Shown piece after piece: positions 60,874 through 64,000 of a stretch of 64,000 nucleotides of DNA. The DNA lies in the NCBI GenBank assembly GCA_050747245.1, contig JBOGNO010000007.1:124001-188000 (forward strand), read 5' to 3'. Positions within the stretch are counted from its first letter, which is position 1. Every line of letters starts with the position of its first letter. The translations under genes were made by a program, and so were the position numbers. This DNA comes from JBOGNO01 sp050747245 (GTDB lineage: Bacteria > Acidobacteriota > Terriglobia > Acidiferrales > UBA7541). The notes below the pieces were generated by a model. It was not told the origin of the DNA. It saw only the letters and a list, made by a program, of their open reading frames with translations, and ran no database searches.

Positions 60874-63024
60874 ATGCGGCTAGGCCCGACAAGCCTTCAG
60901 GTTTCCAGCATCCTCGCAAAAGGACTGCGCCATCCTAAATTGCGATCTGATTTGCGAATTAGCGAGCAAACGATTACAGGTGAAACCAGCTACGTGCTCA
61001 AGAACCCTCAAACAGTCACCTACAACCGCTACGGCGCCACCGAATACGAGCTCCTGACGCTCTGCGATGGCACGCGCACGGCAGGCGAAATCGCCGAAGC
61101 CATGTCGGAGCGCCATCCTGAGAATCCGCTCTCCGAATCCGACGTCCTCGATTTTCTCGATAGCATCGAGCCCGAGTTATGGGAGCAAACACTCGGCCAG
61201 AAGAATCTCGCAATTCTCGAAAAAATCAAGGAAGAGCGGAAGAGCCGCATTGATCAGTCGAAGATTCTCTACATCACCTTCAAAGCAGTGGATCCGAACA
61301 AGTTGCTCGACAAACTTGACCGCGCCGTTGGCTGGCTTATCTACTCCCGGGCATTTGTAATTTTTTCCGCCATTCTGTTCGCGCTTACAGTCATAATTCT
61401 CGCCGGCGATTGGACGCGCGTGCAGCGCGACACGGCCGCGCTCTGGAGCTTTCAGAACAAGTCGGCCTACGACCTCTGGGTTTTCTGGGTGCTCCTCTGG
61501 ACTCTCGGCTGCATTCACGAAATGGGTCATGGACTCACGTGCAAGCATTTTGGCGGCGATGTTCATCAAATGGGCTTCATGCTGATTTATTTCACTCCCG
61601 CGTTTTACACCGATACCACGGACATGTTGCTCTTCCAGAAGACTTCGCACCGCCAGTGGACGATCTTCGGTGGGATCTGGATCGAGCTCGTGATTTGCGG
61701 CGTTGCAACGATCATCTGGTCTCTGGCGCAGACAGGGAGCACGATAAGTGATCTCGCTTACAAGACGCTCCTCTTTAGCGGCATTCAGGGTGCCCTCGTC
61801 AATCTGAACCCGCTCATCAAAGCGGACGGCTACTACGCCCTCGCGCAATACTTGCGTATGGACAATCTCCGCGAGGACACGTTTGCATTTCTCGAGGCCT
61901 GGGCGAACAAGACTTTGCTGCGCAAGGATGTGGAAATTCCTCCCACCAGCCGCCGTCAACGCCGGATCTTTTTCATCTTCGGGATTCTTGCTCTCTGCTA
62001 CAGCACGTTCGTTATCGTTTTCGTGCTTCTGTTCGTGAAGAACATATTGATCAGCAAATTCGGCGTCTGGTGGGGTTACCTGGGCTCGGCCGGAATGGTT
62101 TATTGGTTCATGCGCAAGAAAATCCGGAAGGCTCTCCCAGTTATCCGCGCCCGCTGGAAGCAAGCCAAGGAGCGGTACATGGCCTGGAAAATGACTCGTC
62201 CTCAAATGGCAGGCATCGCAGTCGCAGCTCTGTTACTCACCATCCCACCTATGACGGGGAAAATCACGTCGGATTTCATTCTGGAGCCCGGCCGCTACGC
62301 CGACATTCGCGCCAGCGCGCCGGGGCGAGTCGCCGAAGTGCTCGTTCATTCGGGCGACCGCGTACAGGCAAATCAAATCGTGGCAGTCCTGCGAAACCCC
62401 GAGCTCGAAGCCCGCGCTGAGGTCCTCGAAATCCGTGTCAAGCTCGCGCAGGACAGCTTGGGCGAAGCTGTCTCGCACGGCGATGCCTCCGAAGAGGCTG
62501 CGGCGAGCGAACAAGTCCGCCGCTTCGCCGAGGAACTGTCCGTCACGCGAGCCAAGCTCAATGCGCTTGATCTTCGCGCGCCTTTTGCTGGCATTGTCAC
62601 TTCGCCCGATGTGGAGCAGCGTGTGGGAGAAAATCTTGCCGAGGGAGATGCTTTCGCAACTGTCGTAAATCGTGATCGCATGCGCGCCCGCATTTTTGTC
62701 CACGATTGGGATCTCCATGATATTTTGCCGCATGCCTCTGCCCGCCTCAAAGTGCTTGCTCTTCCGTGGCGTACTTTCACTGGTGACGTCGCCGAGATCC
62801 TGCCTGCGGCGTCGACGGATTCTCCCGTTTCGCAGACCGAGGTGCAGGAACGCTACGGCCAGCCGGTCAGCAATTATTTTGCCGTGATTCTCGAGTTTCC
62901 GAACCCTCAGGGTGAACTGCGGGAGGGAATGACAGGAACAGCAAAAATTTCCGGGCACCGCTATCCGCTCGCCTGGCGTGCGGCCCGCAACATCTATGAA
63001 TGGCTGCGCGCGCAAGTCTGGTAA
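60874..63024 (+). CDS. PqqD-like domain, M50 zinc protease and HlyD adaptor in one polypeptide
   Basis: 716 residues. Near residues 30-110 (YVLKNPQTVTYNRYGATEYELLTLCDGTRTAGEIAEAM, SDVLDFLDSIEPELWEQT) is a PqqD-type winged helix, the peptide-binding domain of RiPP systems. About residues 150-400 have six spans and HEMGH (H215-H219) plus NPLIKADG (N312-G319), the HExxH and NPxxxxDG zinc motifs of site-2 (M50) proteases. The C-terminal part from about residue 460 is a HlyD adaptor (GRYADIRASAPGRVAEVLVHSGDRVQANQIVAVL, LNALDLRAPFAGIVTSP). This fits a peptide exporter/processor that binds, cleaves and passes on a peptide. The hexapeptide-repeat protein encoded convergently at 63438 is the natural candidate substrate, but that is inferred. 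Confidence 0.88.
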   Translation: MRLGPTSLQVSSILAKGLRHPKLRSDLRISEQTITGETSYVLKNPQTVTYNRYGATEYELLTLCDGTRTAGEIAEAMSERHPENPLSESDVLDFLDSIEPELWEQTLGQKNLAILEKIKEERKSRIDQSKILYITFKAVDPNKLLDKLDRAVGWLIYSRAFVIFSAILFALTVIILAGDWTRVQRDTAALWSFQNKSAYDLWVFWVLLWTLGCIHEMGHGLTCKHFGGDVHQMGFMLIYFTPAFYTDTTDMLLFQKTSHRQWTIFGGIWIELVICGVATIIWSLAQTGSTISDLAYKTLLFSGIQGALVNLNPLIKADGYYALAQYLRMDNLREDTFAFLEAWANKTLLRKDVEIPPTSRRQRRIFFIFGILALCYSTFVIVFVLLFVKNILISKFGVWWGYLGSAGMVYWFMRKKIRKALPVIRARWKQAKERYMAWKMTRPQMAGIAVAALLLTIPPMTGKITSDFILEPGRYADIRASAPGRVAEVLVHSGDRVQANQIVAVLRNPELEARAEVLEIRVKLAQDSLGEAVSHGDASEEAAASEQVRRFAEELSVTRAKLNALDLRAPFAGIVTSPDVEQRVGENLAEGDAFATVVNRDRMRARIFVHDWDLHDILPHASARLKVLALPWRTFTGDVAEILPAASTDSPVSQTEVQERYGQPVSNYFAVILEFPNPQGELREGMTGTAKISGHRYPLAWRAARNIYEWLRAQVW

Positions 63025-63042
63025 CTCACAAGTCGCGGCTCC

Positions 63043-63077
63043 AAAAAAGAAGGGCCGGCGCTTGCTTGCGCCAGCCC
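63043..63077 (-). terminator. Intrinsic terminator of the hexapeptide-repeat gene
   Basis: On the minus strand GGGCTGGCGC (63077-63068), 6-nt loop, GCGCCGGCCC (63061-63052) pair with one mismatch, then TTCTTTTTTGG (63051-63041). It is 50 nt after the stop of the repeat gene (63127). It lies in the convergent gap, so it supports that gene as a separate transcript. Confidence 0.85.
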
Positions 63078-63126
63078 AGGAATCGCTGTTGCAATCCGGC
63101 ACAGCGCCGGTTTGTCGAGCAGTTAG

Positions 63127-63438
63127 TTAGATTACGTTGCGGCTGAGCGGCGCAGCCTTGGCCAGCGGCGCAGCCTTGGCCAGCGGCGACGCCTTAGCCA
63201 GCGGCGACGCCTTAGCCAGCGGCGACGCCTTAGCCAGCGGCGATGCCTTGGACAACGGCGCAGCCTTGGCCAGCGGCGACGCCTTAGCCAGCGGCGACGC
63301 CTTAGCCAGCGGCGACGCCTTAGCCAGCGGCGATGCCTTGGACAACGGCGTGGCCAGATCCAGCGGCGTGTGCTTCGCAAGCGTCTTGACGTTACCCAGC
63401 TTCTTTCCCCTCTTCACCGGCTTCGCATTCTTCGTCAT
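63127..63438 (-). CDS. Hexapeptide-repeat protein with sigma-54 promoter (candidate peptide precursor)
   Basis: 103 residues from ATG 63438, chosen because GGAGG lies 6 nt upstream; the open frame to 63543 has no site. The first 30 residues (MTKNAKPVKRGKKLGNVKTL) are basic and leader-like. Then thirteen 6-residue units follow: TPLDLA, TPLSKA, SPLAKA x4, APLSKA, SPLAKA x4, APLAKA, APLSRN. A Pro every six residues and the lack of aromatic or Cys residues are unusual. No family is known. The gene is flanked by a sigma-54 promoter, a terminator and an upstream activator, and faces the PqqD-M50-HlyD gene. A secreted or processed peptide is a plausible idea; a histone-like DNA-binding role is the main alternative. 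Confidence 0.75.
   Translation of the reverse strand: MTKNAKPVKRGKKLGNVKTLAKHTPLDLATPLSKASPLAKASPLAKASPLAKASPLAKAAPLSKASPLAKASPLAKASPLAKASPLAKAAPLAKAAPLSRNVI
63171..63350. repeat. Perfect 90-bp tandem duplication within the hexapeptide-repeat gene
   Basis: 63171-63260 and 63261-63350 are identical 90-bp blocks, each made of five 18-bp units. The units encode APLSKA/SPLAKA-type hexads. It is evidence for recent slippage or unequal recombination, so repeat number may vary among strains. Confidence 0.95.
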
Positions 63439-63506
63439 TATCGTATCCTCCCCTTCTCCCAGTCTCTTGGTTTTTATTGCCCCCTGCAACAACCTCACAT
63501 CTATGT

Positions 63507-63522
63507 GCAATCGTAGAGCCAA
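63507..63522 (-). promoter_or_regulatory. Sigma-54 (-24/-12) promoter of the hexapeptide-repeat gene
   Basis: TGGCTCTACGATTGCA on the minus strand (63522-63507). The TGGC and TTGCA parts and the GG-N10-GC spacing match TGGCACGNNNNTTGCA; two of the three less conserved bases differ. The start would be near 63496, about 58 nt before ATG 63438. The activator gene upstream (63702-64000) is of the sigma-54-dependent type. Confidence 0.7.
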
Positions 63523-63616
63523 TCTCCAGCTCTCAGTAGCCACTCACAAATCTGTCTCTCACAAGGCCTTAGAAAATCCCTTTCGTCCCCTGACTCCTGC
63601 GCGCTGGCCCCCAGGG

Positions 63617-63656
63617 GTTGAATTTTTAAACTTGTGTTGAATTTTTAAACGTTTAA
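63617..63656. repeat. 15-bp direct repeats and palindrome upstream of the repeat gene
   Basis: GTTGAATTTTTAAAC occurs at 63617-63631 and 63636-63650 (19-nt period). The second copy runs into the 12-bp palindrome TTAAACGTTTAA (63645-63656). This AT-rich block lies 95-150 nt upstream of the -24/-12 promoter, the usual place of an activator binding site. Confidence 0.6.
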
Positions 63657-63701
63657 TCGAGTTTGAGCTTTCCCCTCGCGGCAGATTCGCTTCGGAGGGA
63701 C

Positions 63702-64000
63702 TCACAGGTTGAACTTTCGAAAGAGGTAATTCATGCGATTCTTATCTATACCCAACAGGCGCGCCGCTTCGGCCTTCACTCGATTTGCTTGGGCCAGAGC
63801 CGCCTCCACCCATTTCCTTTCGACCGCTTCCATTTCCTTGTCGAGCCGGAATCCCGATTCGGGCAATTTGAATGCGCGGCGGCTGTTTCCTCCTCCCGCG
63901 GACGCGATTTCCGATGGCAAGTCCTTCAGTCCCATGGCCGCCCCATCCGTCATCAATACCAGCCGCTGAATCACGTTTTCGAGTTCGCGGACGTTGCCTG
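63702..64000 (-). CDS. NtrC-family sigma-54 activator, C-terminal part (cut by window edge)
   Basis: About 99 codons to the right edge. The first visible residues are GNVRELENVIQRLVLMTDG, the end of the AAA+ domain (WPGNVREL motif). A linker follows (LPSEIASAGGGNSRRAF), then a Fis-type HTH (EAALAQANRVKAEAARLLGIDKNRMNYLFRKFNL). The N-terminal sensory or receiver part is outside the window. It lies 264 nt upstream of the hexapeptide-repeat gene on the same strand, and could drive its sigma-54 promoter. Confidence 0.88.
   Translation of the reverse strand, partial: GNVRELENVIQRLVLMTDGAAMGLKDLPSEIASAGGGNSRRAFKLPESGFRLDKEMEAVERKWVEAALAQANRVKAEAARLLGIDKNRMNYLFRKFNL

Noticed and set aside
63171..63350. 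CRISPR-like array
   Set aside because: Units are contiguous 18-bp coding repeats with no spacers and fit one reading frame, so it is a coding repeat.
1..64000. Phage, integrase or intact insertion sequence
   Set aside because: No integrase, transposase or phage structural gene was found on either strand. The tRNA-Pro gene is intact with no flanking direct repeat of its 3' end seen nearby.

Overview
This 64 kb stretch looks like chromosomal DNA of a member of the Acidobacteriota (Terriglobia-like). That is inferred from the moderately high GC content by eye, frequent GTG/TTG starts, and the gene families: TPR proteins with a carboxypeptidase-regulatory-like domain, FecR-type Gly/Pro-rich proteins, Tat-exported amidases, NtrC-type regulators and a large exopolysaccharide (EPS) locus. 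No phage, intact insertion sequence, CRISPR array or rRNA was seen. The only RNA gene found is tRNA-Pro(GGG).

Region 1 (1-20288, minus strand) is one near-continuous EPS gene block. It encodes a nucleotidyltransferase-methyltransferase fusion, a TPR/carbohydrate-binding protein, an O-antigen ligase/polymerase, a Wza-like export protein, a Wzc-like tyrosine autokinase, sugar epimerases, a GT-C-like membrane protein, a Wzm/Wzt ABC exporter, two FkbM methyltransferases, a UDP-sugar dehydrogenase and glycosyltransferases. Many junctions are 4-nt ATGA/GTGA overlaps, which suggests translational coupling.

Region 2 (20697-28317, plus strand) is divergent from the EPS block and is the most novel part. 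It is a coupled cassette of an HprK-like kinase, a PqqD-type peptide-binding protein and a radical SAM/SPASM enzyme, followed 14 nt later by a 56-residue peptide gene (22979-23149) too short for ordinary ORF calling. The peptide has a YxxP-containing leader-like part, two cysteines and a C-terminal serine, so this looks like a RiPP (modified peptide) system. A secreted DNRLRE/beta-propeller protein, a lipoprotein and an ABC-2 transporter follow.

Region 3 (28350-48189) is mixed: a polyprenyl-phosphate-sugar-type GT2, a DegT aminotransferase, a PilZ/coiled-coil protein, a TPR protein, a cupin, an alpha/beta hydrolase, the queuosine precursor genes queD-queE-queC with dinG, then der, a MerR regulator, tRNA-Pro, surE, an amidase and a CAP protein.

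Region 4 (48350-64000) holds two separate sigma-54 settings. The first is a histidine kinase/NtrC pair upstream of a FecR-type surface protein that has a good -24/-12 promoter. The second, at the right edge, is an NtrC-family activator (cut by the window end) followed by a 103-residue hexapeptide-repeat protein, again with a -24/-12 promoter. That repeat gene converges on an operon of three membrane-fusion (HlyD) proteins: one fused to three GAF domains, one lipoprotein, and one fused to a PqqD-like domain plus an M50 zinc protease. This is a second candidate peptide-export system. An aspartyl beta-hydroxylase, a cNMP-patatin protein and a STAS protein lie beside it.
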